From IMG/VR virus record IMGVR_UViG_3300009155_000129, positions 1 through 35,313 of that record: DNA of 35,313 bases. One strand, written 5' to 3'. Numbering within the stretch: position 1 is the first letter of the stretch; the number at the start of each line of letters is the position of its first letter. Below are positions 5,692 to 12,220 of the stretch, in pieces. The notes beneath the pieces are model-generated. The model did no database searches. It was not told where the DNA came from and saw only the letters and a list, made by a program, of their open reading frames with translations. Both the position numbers and the translations under genes were made by a program. The stretch is from a virus.

Positions 5692-6435
5692 ATGAACGTC
5701 GAGAACCTTAAACGACTTATGTCTCTGGGCCTGACCACTGAGCAGATGGCAGGCGTCATTGATGTGCTAGCTGTGGAGTTAGCACCTCTGGAGGCAATGA
5801 GAGCGGATGCAGAGTTGCGCCGTTCCAAGGATCGTCTGAGGAAATTCCGTGGAAATTCCGTGGAAATTCCGGTGGAAACTTCCATGGAATCCCCCACACC
5901 CCCTATAGATATAACTACTACTCAAGTTTTAGAAAAATTACCCCCAACCCCCAAGAACTCCCGGCTCCACGGAACGAACCCGCGTTCGCTCGGCACCAAT
6001 CCCCGTGGCTCAGGCGTTGAACCAGACGGCTTCAGTGCCTTTTGGGATGCCTATCCCAAGCGGGATGGCAACGCTGACCGCAAGGGCGCTGTGAAGGCAT
6101 TTGGGCCAGCCGTGACAAGGGCAGGGGGGCATGAACAGGTTGTCCGTGCTGCGGCTCGTTACGCGGTCCACTGCCGGGAAAAGGGCAAGATCGGCACCGA
6201 GTTCGTGAAGCAGGCGCGGTCATGGCTCAACAGCGACCTGTGGCGTGAATGGATGCCCCAGGAACTGCCGCCCGAAGTCACCAGCACCCGCGTTTATGTC
6301 CTCACAGGTACGGACCAGATGGACGCATGGGACGCCTTCTTCAAGCGCACCAAGGGCAAGTTGGCCCCGCGTGACCAGCGTGGCGGCTGGTGGTTTGACA
6401 CGGAATACCCCCCAGCAATGGAGCAAGCAGCATGA
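5692..6435 (+). CDS. Putative phage replication initiation protein
   Basis: A 247-residue protein. The N-terminal about 45 residues are helical (LKRLMSLGLTTEQMAGVIDVLAVELAPLEAMR). Residues about 50-110 are a low-complexity linker rich in Pro, Thr and Ser. The C-terminal half has a module common in phage replication proteins: FSAFWDAYPKRDGNADRKGAVKAF, an Ala-rich helix, then ARSWLNSDLWREWM. This layout is like lambda O, with DNA binding at one end and helicase loading at the other, but the assignment rests on the C-terminal module only. The linker-coding DNA holds an iteron cluster and an A+T-rich tract that look like the origin. The start is uncertain because GAAGG lies 13 bases upstream. Confidence 0.65.
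   Translation: MNVENLKRLMSLGLTTEQMAGVIDVLAVELAPLEAMRADAELRRSKDRLRKFRGNSVEIPVETSMESPTPPIDITTTQVLEKLPPTPKNSRLHGTNPRSLGTNPRGSGVEPDGFSAFWDAYPKRDGNADRKGAVKAFGPAVTRAGGHEQVVRAAARYAVHCREKGKIGTEFVKQARSWLNSDLWREWMPQELPPEVTSTRVYVLTGTDQMDAWDAFFKRTKGKLAPRDQRGGWWFDTEYPPAMEQAA
5840..5940. other. Candidate replication origin: iterons plus A+T-rich tract inside the replication gene
   Basis: Five near-identical units follow head to tail: GGAAATTCCGT at 5840 and 5851, GGAAATTCCGGT at 5862, GGAAACTTCCAT at 5874 and GGAATCC at 5886, with 11 to 12 base spacing. Each is an imperfect palindrome. They are followed by a C-rich spacer and an A+T-rich tract at about 5903-5940, unlike the surrounding G+C-rich DNA. Iterons followed by A+T-rich DNA inside the initiator gene is the layout of ori-lambda. 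Origin function is inferred. Confidence 0.6.
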
Positions 6436-6608
6436 GCGAGACTCGGCCCGTATATGAACGCTGCCCGATGTATGGGGTTGAATGCGAGTACATCACGATA
6501 GCCCGCGCGGCGGCAGAGATTGCCACCCGCTACGATGACGCGCTCAAGCGCATGAACGACATGCAGGCTGAACTGGAATATCTGCGGCAGGAGGTCAACC
6601 GGGGATGA
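6432..6608 (+). CDS. Small hypothetical protein with C-terminal coiled coil, 58 residues
   Basis: The ATG at 6432 overlaps the replication gene stop (ATGA) and the TGA overlaps the start of the NusG-like gene. The N-terminal part contains two Cys residues (ERCPMYGVEC), which could be a partial metal site. The rest is a charged heptad-like helix (AAAEIATRYDDALKRMNDMQAELEYLRQEV), which suggests dimerisation. The coupling at both ends makes it a confident gene; the function is unknown. Confidence 0.7.
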   Translation: MSETRPVYERCPMYGVECEYITIARAAAEIATRYDDALKRMNDMQAELEYLRQEVNRG

Positions 6609-7060
6609 CTTGGGTAATTCTCAGAACCGACTTCCGCAAGGAACCCTATGTCGTTTCCCAAATTGGGAACATGGGCTTCCAGTGCTGGCATCCGGTCCAG
6701 GTTATTGCCGCCCGCCCAGCAATAGCCCGCCGAGTCACAGCCAAGGCCCAGCTACGGGCTTACCGTGAGATAGCGATATTACCCCGCCGCGTATTTGCAA
6801 GCGTGCCAGTGGCCGTCGTAGACGATCTACATGGAATCCGGCATTTGGTGGGCGTCGAGTTTGACGGCGACATGCGGCCTGTAGTTATCCCTGACGGCCA
6901 GATCGCGGCATTCCGTGCGGTGATTGATGCAGAGAACAGGGCGGCGCTGGCGCTATCACAATCTGCTAGCAAGCGTCAGAAAGCCAAATGGCGCGACCTC
7001 AAGGAAGCCCTGTCGGAAATGGTTGACCAAGCAAAGGCGCAACTTGAACAGGCCGCTTAA
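6605..7060 (+). CDS. NusG N-terminal-domain-like protein, candidate antiterminator
   Basis: A 151-residue protein whose first about 110 residues fit the NusG/RfaH N-terminal fold. It opens with WVILRTDFRKEPYVVSQIGNMGF, then CWHPVQV, a basic variable loop (ARRVTAKAQLRAYREIAILPRRVF), VASVPV, a VVGVEF-like strand and VIPDGQIAAFRAVI. The NusG domain binds the clamp helices of RNA polymerase. There is no KOW domain; the C-terminus is a charged helix. It is the last early gene, followed by a structured non-coding leader and the late genes, the position of Q in lambda, so I infer a role in late-gene antitermination. The similarity is by pattern only. Confidence 0.7.
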   Translation: MTWVILRTDFRKEPYVVSQIGNMGFQCWHPVQVIAARPAIARRVTAKAQLRAYREIAILPRRVFASVPVAVVDDLHGIRHLVGVEFDGDMRPVVIPDGQIAAFRAVIDAENRAALALSQSASKRQKAKWRDLKEALSEMVDQAKAQLEQAA

Positions 7061-7353
7061 TTGGCCATAAAAAAGTTACAATTACCCGTCATAAGCAATG
7101 ATGACGAATTGCATATGCCGCTCAAGTGGGTTCGCCCCGTGGCTGTAACCGCTGCACCCGTTGCGGCGTGTTGAGAAGAATTGCCTGAAATTCCCCTGCG
7201 TTGAGATCAACCTATCCCGGACTGCATCCCATCTCGGGTTGAACGCGCAGGGGATACCCATTCCAGCCCACCGCACTGCCACCCCTCCCGGTATAGCGTT
7301 AGAGCAGATCGCGCCGTGCGGCTGGAACCCTTCATCACAACCAGGAGCCTCCG
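7061..7353 (+). promoter_or_regulatory. Non-coding leader between early and late operons
   Basis: These 293 bases hold no convincing gene. They contain a TACAAT (-10-like) at 7077-7082 without a good -35, a structured segment at 7193-7253 and, at the end, AGGAG serving the small basic gene at 7354. I expect the late promoter and the target of the early regulator here, but no consensus promoter can be named. Confidence 0.45.
7193..7253 (+). ncRNA. Predicted structured RNA in the late leader
   Basis: CCCCTGCG (7193-7200) pairs perfectly with CGCAGGGG (7246-7253). Inside, two alternative stems compete: TCAACC (7207-7212) with GGTTGA (7237-7242), or GAGAT (7203-7207) with ATCTC (7231-7235). No T-run follows, so it is not a simple terminator. 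It may be a recognition site for an antitermination complex. The pairing is seen directly; the function is inferred. Confidence 0.45.
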
Positions 7354-7473
7354 ATGGCAAAGTCCTCCAAGTCCTCGTCCTCGTCGCACAAGGGCAACAG
7401 CCCCGGCAAGTCGCCGTCTGGCAAGCTGCACGCTACGCCGCACGCCAAGATCGTCACGGGCTGCTGCAAGTAA
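7354..7473 (+). CDS. Ser/Lys-rich basic microprotein, 39 residues
   Basis: A 39-codon frame with a good Shine-Dalgarno AGGAG about 10 bases before ATG 7354. It starts MAKSSKSSSSSS and continues with Lys, His, Gly and Pro, ending in a GCCK tail with two adjacent Cys residues. It is very basic and probably disordered. As the first gene of the late operon, just before the terminase genes, it could be a small DNA-binding or head protein, but there is no family match I recognise. Confidence 0.55.
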   Translation: MAKSSKSSSSSHKGNSPGKSPSGKLHATPHAKIVTGCCK

Positions 7474-7495
7474 CCTAACGTAAGAAGAGGCCAGC

Positions 7496-7843
7496 ATGAG
7501 CGACCAAGCTGATGAAGCAGTCGCCTCCGGTGTTGTTAACAACAGTGAGAAGCAGCAAGGGTTCGCTCCCGGCGTTTCTGGCAATCCGGCAGGCAGGCCC
7601 AAGGGGGCGGTTAACAAAACCACAGCCCTTCTCAAGGACGCAATCTTGCTTGCGGCTCAAAAGGCAGGCGGCGATGGCGAAGAGGGGCTGGTGAACTATC
7701 TGACCACGCAGGCGCAGACGAACCCCGGCCCGTTCATGTCGCTTCTGGGCAAGGTGCTTCCGATGACTGTGGCGGGTGACCCGAATGCCCCGCTGATTGG
7801 CGAGATAACGGTTACAATCGTTGACCCGCTCGTTAAATCGTAA
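7496..7843 (+). CDS. Putative terminase small subunit (DUF5681-type N-terminus)
   Basis: A 115-residue protein directly upstream of, and overlapping, the large terminase, the usual place of the small DNA-recognition subunit. Residues about 20-42 (QQGFAPGVSGNPAGRPKGAVNKTT) match the GNPxGRPKG AT-hook-like pattern of the DUF5681 family, often found in small terminase proteins of this phage type. A helical segment follows (LLKDAILLAAQKAG...LVNYLTTQAQ). The ATG at 7496 has AAGAGG upstream. The role as small terminase is inferred from position and motif. Confidence 0.72.
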   Translation: MSDQADEAVASGVVNNSEKQQGFAPGVSGNPAGRPKGAVNKTTALLKDAILLAAQKAGGDGEEGLVNYLTTQAQTNPGPFMSLLGKVLPMTVAGDPNAPLIGEITVTIVDPLVKS

Positions 7844-9104
7844 GGTAGCCCGCAAGCTGGCACCGCTCATGCAGCCCACAAGATACGCGGCTGCGTTTGG
7901 CGGAAGAGGAAGCGGGAAGTCGCATTTCTTTGCAGAACAAATCATTCAGGACGCGGTGTCCATTTCCGGCCTTCGTGCTGTGTGCATCCGCGAAGTCCAG
8001 AAGTCTCTGAAGGAGAGCGCCAAGCGACTGCTTGAAGACAAGTTGGGCGAGTTCGGACTGGGCAAGGCTGACGGCTTCAACGTGCTTCAGGACCGCATCG
8101 AAACCCCTGGCAATGGCGTCATCATCTTTCAGGGCATGCAGGACCACACGGCAGAAAGCATCAAATCGCTGGAAGGCTATCAGAGGGCTTGGATTGAGGA
8201 AGCGCAGACACTTTCGGCTCGGAGCCTCGGCCTTCTACGTCCTACCATTCGCGCGGAAGGTTCGCGCATTTTTTTCAGTTGGAACCCTACGCGGAAGTCG
8301 GACCCTGTAGACCAGATGTTTCGCGGCGCTGAATTGCCCACAAACTGCGCCGTTGCCAATGTGAACTGGTCAGATAACCCGTGGTTTCCCGGCGTACTTG
8401 AGCAAGAGCGGCTCGATTGTTTACGAACCCAGCCTGACCAATATCCCCATATTTGGGAAGGCGACTACGCAACGGTGCTGACCGGAGCCTATTACGCCAA
8501 GCATCTTCAGGAAGCCCGCGAACAAGGCCGCATTGGCAAGGTACAGCCTGACCCGCTGATGCAAGTCCGGGCATTCTGGGACATTGGCTTCAATGATAGC
8601 ACGGCCATCTGGATCGCTCAGTTCGTTGGACGCGAAGTCCGTATCCTTGACTACTACGAAGCGCAAGGGCAGCCCCTCGCGAGCCACTTGGTTTGGCTTA
8701 GAGATCGGTGGAGTAACAGTTTATCTATACTCCCCCACGACGGTGCCCAGCATAGCAACATTACTGGAATCCGCTTCGCAGATCATATCCGCCAAGCTGG
8801 CTTCAAAGCTGAAACAGTAGATAACCAGGGCAAGGGCGCTGCGATGAAGCGCATTGAGGCGGCCCGCAGGCTGTTTCCTTCCATGTGGTTCAACGAAAAG
8901 ACAACCAGGCCGGGGTTAGACGCAATTGGCTGGTATCACGAAAAGCGCGACGAGGCCCGCAACCTGGGCCTTGGCCCTGACCACGATTGGTCTTCGCACG
9001 CCGCTGATGCTTTTGGCCTCATGGCCGTAGCCTACGAAGCCCCGAGAGAAAAGACGAAGCCGAGAGAGCGTATGGTTGTAGGGGCTGGATCATGGCTGGG
9101 GTGA
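7821..9104 (+). CDS. terL: Terminase large subunit (PBSX/Terminase_3 type)
   Basis: The 427-residue DNA-packaging motor, with ATPase and nuclease domains. Walker A is GGRGSGKS at residues 27-34, the Walker B-type segment is RAWIEEA at 122-128, and SWNP follows as in Terminase_3 proteins. The nuclease domain starts around residue 250 (FWDIGFNDSTAIW, first acidic residue) and has a late acidic cluster (DHDWSSHAADAFG, about 385-397). The first possible start is a TTG at 7821, overlapping the small subunit by 23 bases; an ATG at 7869 would remove the conserved VARKLAPL segment just before Walker A, so I prefer the TTG. It is complete and without damage. Confidence 0.93.
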   Translation: MTRSLNRKVARKLAPLMQPTRYAAAFGGRGSGKSHFFAEQIIQDAVSISGLRAVCIREVQKSLKESAKRLLEDKLGEFGLGKADGFNVLQDRIETPGNGVIIFQGMQDHTAESIKSLEGYQRAWIEEAQTLSARSLGLLRPTIRAEGSRIFFSWNPTRKSDPVDQMFRGAELPTNCAVANVNWSDNPWFPGVLEQERLDCLRTQPDQYPHIWEGDYATVLTGAYYAKHLQEAREQGRIGKVQPDPLMQVRAFWDIGFNDSTAIWIAQFVGREVRILDYYEAQGQPLASHLVWLRDRWSNSLSILPHDGAQHSNITGIRFADHIRQAGFKAETVDNQGKGAAMKRIEAARRLFPSMWFNEKTTRPGLDAIGWYHEKRDEARNLGLGPDHDWSSHAADAFGLMAVAYEAPREKTKPRERMVVGAGSWLG

Positions 9105-9132
9105 AGACGGTCTGTGGAGATAGGAGAGCGGG

Positions 9133-9297
9133 ATGATGAGTATGACCAAGCCAGCTTTCCCGCTTGAATTCTATAAAAAGGCTGGAGTTATTTTTGAAGA
9201 ATTCATGAGCAACGGCGTGAAGATGTTCCGCATCCGGGTCTATAGCGTCGAGCGTGATGAATTTGGGTGGAGCGAGCCCGTCTCGCTGGCGTATTAA
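9133..9297 (+). CDS. Small hypothetical protein between terminase and portal, 54 residues
   Basis: ATG 9133 (or 9136) follows AGGAG at 9122-9126, an ideal ribosome binding site. The peptide is MMSMTKPAFPLEFYKKAG..., then a beta-like stretch (KMFRIRVYSVERDEFGW), and ends at 9297 right before an unusually A+T-rich stretch. No family is recognised. Its good ribosome binding site and position in the late operon support it as a real gene. Confidence 0.6.
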   Translation: MMSMTKPAFPLEFYKKAGVIFEEFMSNGVKMFRIRVYSVERDEFGWSEPVSLAY

Positions 9298-9306
9298 TAT
9301 CTTTAA

Positions 9307-9337
9307 TTGACACCCTATTAAACCAATTAAATTAAAT
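9307..9337 (+). promoter_or_regulatory. Candidate promoter upstream of the portal gene
   Basis: A perfect -35 TTGACA at 9307-9312 is followed after 19 bases by TTAAAT (9332-9337) within an A+T-rich island (9298-9340). The -10 is only a moderate match and the spacing is long, so this is a candidate for an extra promoter feeding portal and downstream genes. Confidence 0.35.
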
Positions 9338-9357
9338 AATCACCGGAGGCGCGTGCA

Positions 9358-9441
9358 ATGGTAGGCAATGGCGGTGGTTTTCGCATCGTTGCGCCACCCG
9401 CAGCACACAAGCATGAGCGCGACGGCCTCGGCCACGCCTGA
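9358..9441 (+). CDS. Tiny ORF before the portal gene, 27 residues
   Basis: A 27-codon frame begins at ATG 9358 with a strong GGAGG Shine-Dalgarno sequence 8-9 bases upstream and ends at 9441, 37 bases before the portal gene. The peptide starts MVGNGGGFRIVAPPAAHKHE and shows no motif. It may be a leader peptide or a minor virion component. The ribosome binding site is the only strong evidence. Confidence 0.4.
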   Translation: MVGNGGGFRIVAPPAAHKHERDGLGHA

Positions 9442-9478
9442 CATTTCCCGCTGAGATAGCGGCACGAACGGAGGCCCA

Positions 9479-11497
9479 ATGGCCACGGAAAAAGACAATC
9501 TCGCTGAAGAGCGCGAAGAGTTCGAAGAGGCTTATGACGCGGAATCCGAAAACCGCAACGTAGCCTTGGAAGACCTGAAGTTCGCCCGCCTCGGTGAGCA
9601 GTGGCCGGAACAAATCCGCAAGCAGCGGGAACTTGATGGCCGTCCGATCCTGACTATCAACAAGCTGCCTGCGTTCATTCGCCAGGTCGTGAATGACAGC
9701 CGTCAGAACCGCCCGCAGATCAAGGTGAAGCCCGTCGATGACAAGGCTGACATTGACACGGCCCGGATTTACGAGGGTCTTATCCGCAATATCGAGCGCA
9801 CTTCCAAAGCAGATGTGGCGTATGATACGGCGGTGGATTATGCCGTGTCCTGTGGCTTCGGCTATATCCGCGTTGCCATTGACTATGAGTACGATGACAC
9901 TTTCGACAAATGTCTCAAGATTGAACGTATCGCTAACCCCTTCAGCGTTGTCGGTGATCCGTATTCAACCGCTATGGATGGTTCGGACTGGAACCGTGCT
10001 TGGGTGATGGACCTGAAGTCCGAAGAGGAATTTCAGGCCAAGTACAAGGGCGCGCAGAAGGTTGATTGGGAAGACCTCGGATATTCCAATCTCAAGGCCC
10101 CTTGGCGTGATGCTGACGATATTCTGGTCTGCGAAAGCTGGCACCGTGAGCAGACGGAACGCGAAATTCTGAAGCTGACCAGCGGTGATGTTGTCGGCGC
10201 AAAGGAATACGAGGCGGGCCGCGATATTTTCGAGATGGCGGGCATTCAGGTTGTGACCTCGCGCATGGCTAAAGCGTACAAGATTACGCAGCGCATCATG
10301 ACGGGCGCTGAAATTCTGGAAGAAAACGAGTGGCAGGGCCAGTATCTGCCGATTATCCCGGTCTATGGCGAAGAACTGAACGTCGAGGGCAAGCGTTACT
10401 TCCGCAGCCTCATCAATCAGGCCAAAGATGCCCAGCGCATGTTCAATTACTGGCGCACGACTGCGACGGAACTGGTGGCCTTGGCCCCGCGTGTGCCGTT
10501 CATTGGTGAGGAAGGCGCATTCGACGCCGATCCAAACTGGGCAAACGCTAACACGCAGTCGCTGCCGTTTCTTCAGTACGCCAAAGGCTCACAGATGCCG
10601 TCTCGCCAGCCTCTTGATGGCGGTGGTGCGGCTGGGTCCATGCAGGAAGCGTTGGCCGCCAGCGACGATATTAAGTCGATTACGGGCATGTATGACGCCT
10701 CGCTGGGCCAGCGGTCTAACGAAACCTCGGGCAGGGCTATCATGGCCCGCCAGCGCGAGGGTGACGTCAATACGTTCCACTTCATTGACAACCTGTCCCG
10801 CTCCATCCGTCAGGTTGGCTGCGTCCTGGTTGACCTGATCCCGAAGGTTTACAACGGCGAGCGCATCATTCGCATCATCGGCCACGATGACGTTGAAGAA
10901 GTGGCGAAGATTGGCGAGAAGCCGGACCCGGAAGAGATGCAGCAGCAGGCTGGTTTCCCCGAAGGCGTCGAGCATATCTATGACCTGTCGGTTGGTCGCT
11001 ATGATGTGGCTGTTGACACGGGTCCGTCCTACACGACGAAGCGCGAGGAAAGCGCCCAGCAGATGACGGAATTTGTCCGTGCCTATCCGCAGGCTGCGCC
11101 GCTCATTGGCGACTTGCTTGTGAAGGCTCTGGATTGGCCGCAGGCGGAAGAGATTAGCGAACGCCTCAAGGCCATGCTCCCGCAGCAGATCAGTTCCGGT
11201 ATTCCGCCTGAACTTCAGCAGCAAATCCAGCAGGGCCAGCAGCAGTTGCAGCAGCAGGGCCAGCAGCTCCAGCAGTTGAGCCAAGAAAACCAACAGTTGA
11301 AGCAATCCCAGGGCATGGACATGCAGAAGGCACAGGCTGACGCTCAAAAGGCGCAGGCTGACATGCAGATTGCAATACAGCGCATGGAAATTGACCGCCA
11401 GAAAATGCAAATTGAAGCATACCGAGCCGAGACTGAGCGCATGCAGGCCGAACAGGCTTTGATGGCACCGCTTCCGCCTGTGATGCCCCCGATCTAA
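9479..11497 (+). CDS. Portal protein (P22-like family)
   Basis: A 672-residue portal, the twelve-part ring at the unique capsid vertex through which DNA passes. It matches the P22 portal family in size and in conserved stretches: LGEQWPEQIRKQRELDGRPILTINKLPAFIRQVVND near residue 38, a long central region with DAQRMFNYWRTTATELVALAPRVPFIGEEG, and SLGQRSNETSGRAIMARQREGDVNTFHFIDNL. The C-terminal about 100 residues are Gln-rich coiled coil (QQQIQQGQQQLQQQ...), like the barrel of P22-type portals. GGAGG lies shortly before the ATG. The gene is intact. Confidence 0.95.
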   Translation: MATEKDNLAEEREEFEEAYDAESENRNVALEDLKFARLGEQWPEQIRKQRELDGRPILTINKLPAFIRQVVNDSRQNRPQIKVKPVDDKADIDTARIYEGLIRNIERTSKADVAYDTAVDYAVSCGFGYIRVAIDYEYDDTFDKCLKIERIANPFSVVGDPYSTAMDGSDWNRAWVMDLKSEEEFQAKYKGAQKVDWEDLGYSNLKAPWRDADDILVCESWHREQTEREILKLTSGDVVGAKEYEAGRDIFEMAGIQVVTSRMAKAYKITQRIMTGAEILEENEWQGQYLPIIPVYGEELNVEGKRYFRSLINQAKDAQRMFNYWRTTATELVALAPRVPFIGEEGAFDADPNWANANTQSLPFLQYAKGSQMPSRQPLDGGGAAGSMQEALAASDDIKSITGMYDASLGQRSNETSGRAIMARQREGDVNTFHFIDNLSRSIRQVGCVLVDLIPKVYNGERIIRIIGHDDVEEVAKIGEKPDPEEMQQQAGFPEGVEHIYDLSVGRYDVAVDTGPSYTTKREESAQQMTEFVRAYPQAAPLIGDLLVKALDWPQAEEISERLKAMLPQQISSGIPPELQQQIQQGQQQLQQQGQQLQQLSQENQQLKQSQGMDMQKAQADAQKAQADMQIAIQRMEIDRQKMQIEAYRAETERMQAEQALMAPLPPVMPPI

Positions 11498-11512
11498 TCA
11501 GGAGTTATCCCA

Positions 11513-11989
11513 ATGTCCTTCATTTCGATTGCGGCGGCGAGCTTCACGCGCCCCGCTGATACCACGGCTTATGCTTCCGGCGACCTTGTGGCAAACTCGA
11601 CCACGGCTGGCAGCGTCATTCCCATGACCTTTGTCATTCGCCCGGAAAACCGTGGCTCGATGATCCGCCGCGCCCGCATCAAGAAGTCGGGAACGGCTGT
11701 AACGTCTGCTTCGTTCCGGCTGCACATCTATGAGACGGTTGGCATCACCTGTGCGAACGGTGACAACGGCGCATGGTCAACTAACAATGTCGCCAACTAT
11801 GTCGGGTCGATTGATATCACCCTGGACAAGGCATTCACGGATGGCGCTCAGGGCGTTGGCGCTCCTTCGTCTGGTTCTGAGCTGAACTATGACATTGGTT
11901 CCTGCTTCGGCCTGCTTGAGGCGCGTGCTGGATATACCCCGGCAAGTGCCGAAGTGTTCACGGTTGAACTGGAAATGGTACGTAGCTGA
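11513..11989 (+). CDS. Hypothetical structural protein, beta-rich
   Basis: A 158-residue protein with GGAG upstream of ATG 11513. The sequence is dominated by short alternating strands (SVIPMTFVIRPENRGSMIRRARIKKSG, SASFRLHIYET, VFTVELEMV), which suggests a beta-sandwich such as a capsid decoration or head protein. It sits between portal and fibre genes and its stop overlaps the next start (TGATG). I do not recognise a named family. Confidence 0.65.
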   Translation: MSFISIAAASFTRPADTTAYASGDLVANSTTAGSVIPMTFVIRPENRGSMIRRARIKKSGTAVTSASFRLHIYETVGITCANGDNGAWSTNNVANYVGSIDITLDKAFTDGAQGVGAPSSGSELNYDIGSCFGLLEARAGYTPASAEVFTVELEMVRS

Positions 11990-12219
11990 TGTTCAACAAC
12001 TTCCCCCTGATGGTCGCCCTTTTTTCAGGGGGCAATTCAGTCTCGACCGTTTATCCGGCGAGCCTGTTAATTGCTGAAGAGCCGAATGCATTTGCCATCG
12101 ACTTCTTGTCGGACACGTATGCAATCAACGTGAACAACGGTGCTGAAAGCCTGATTTACAACGATCAAGTCGGCTTCGCCATTGACATGACAGACAACTC
12201 TTATGCGGTGAAAAACTGA
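11989..12219 (+). CDS. Small hypothetical protein, 76 residues
   Basis: It starts at ATG 11989, overlapping the preceding stop. The N-terminus has a short hydrophobic stretch (PLMVALFSG) and the rest is acidic with repeated DNxYAV/DxYAI-like strand motifs (FLSDTYAINV, MTDNSYAVKN). The neighbours suggest a small accessory protein of the head spike or fibre. The next gene starts two bases after its stop, so the three genes 11513-14437 are expressed together. Confidence 0.6.
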   Translation: MFNNFPLMVALFSGGNSVSTVYPASLLIAEEPNAFAIDFLSDTYAINVNNGAESLIYNDQVGFAIDMTDNSYAVKN

Positions 12220-12220
12220 C

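Noticed and set aside
7193-7253. The leader hairpin as an intrinsic terminator.
   Set aside because: The outer stem is followed by ATACCCATTCC, not by a T-run, so it does not fit an intrinsic terminator.
10589-11410. Minus-strand frame of 273 codons opposite the portal gene, very Leu-rich.
   Set aside because: It is the antisense of the CAG-rich coiled-coil part of portal, which reads as Leu repeats; the portal gene is certain.
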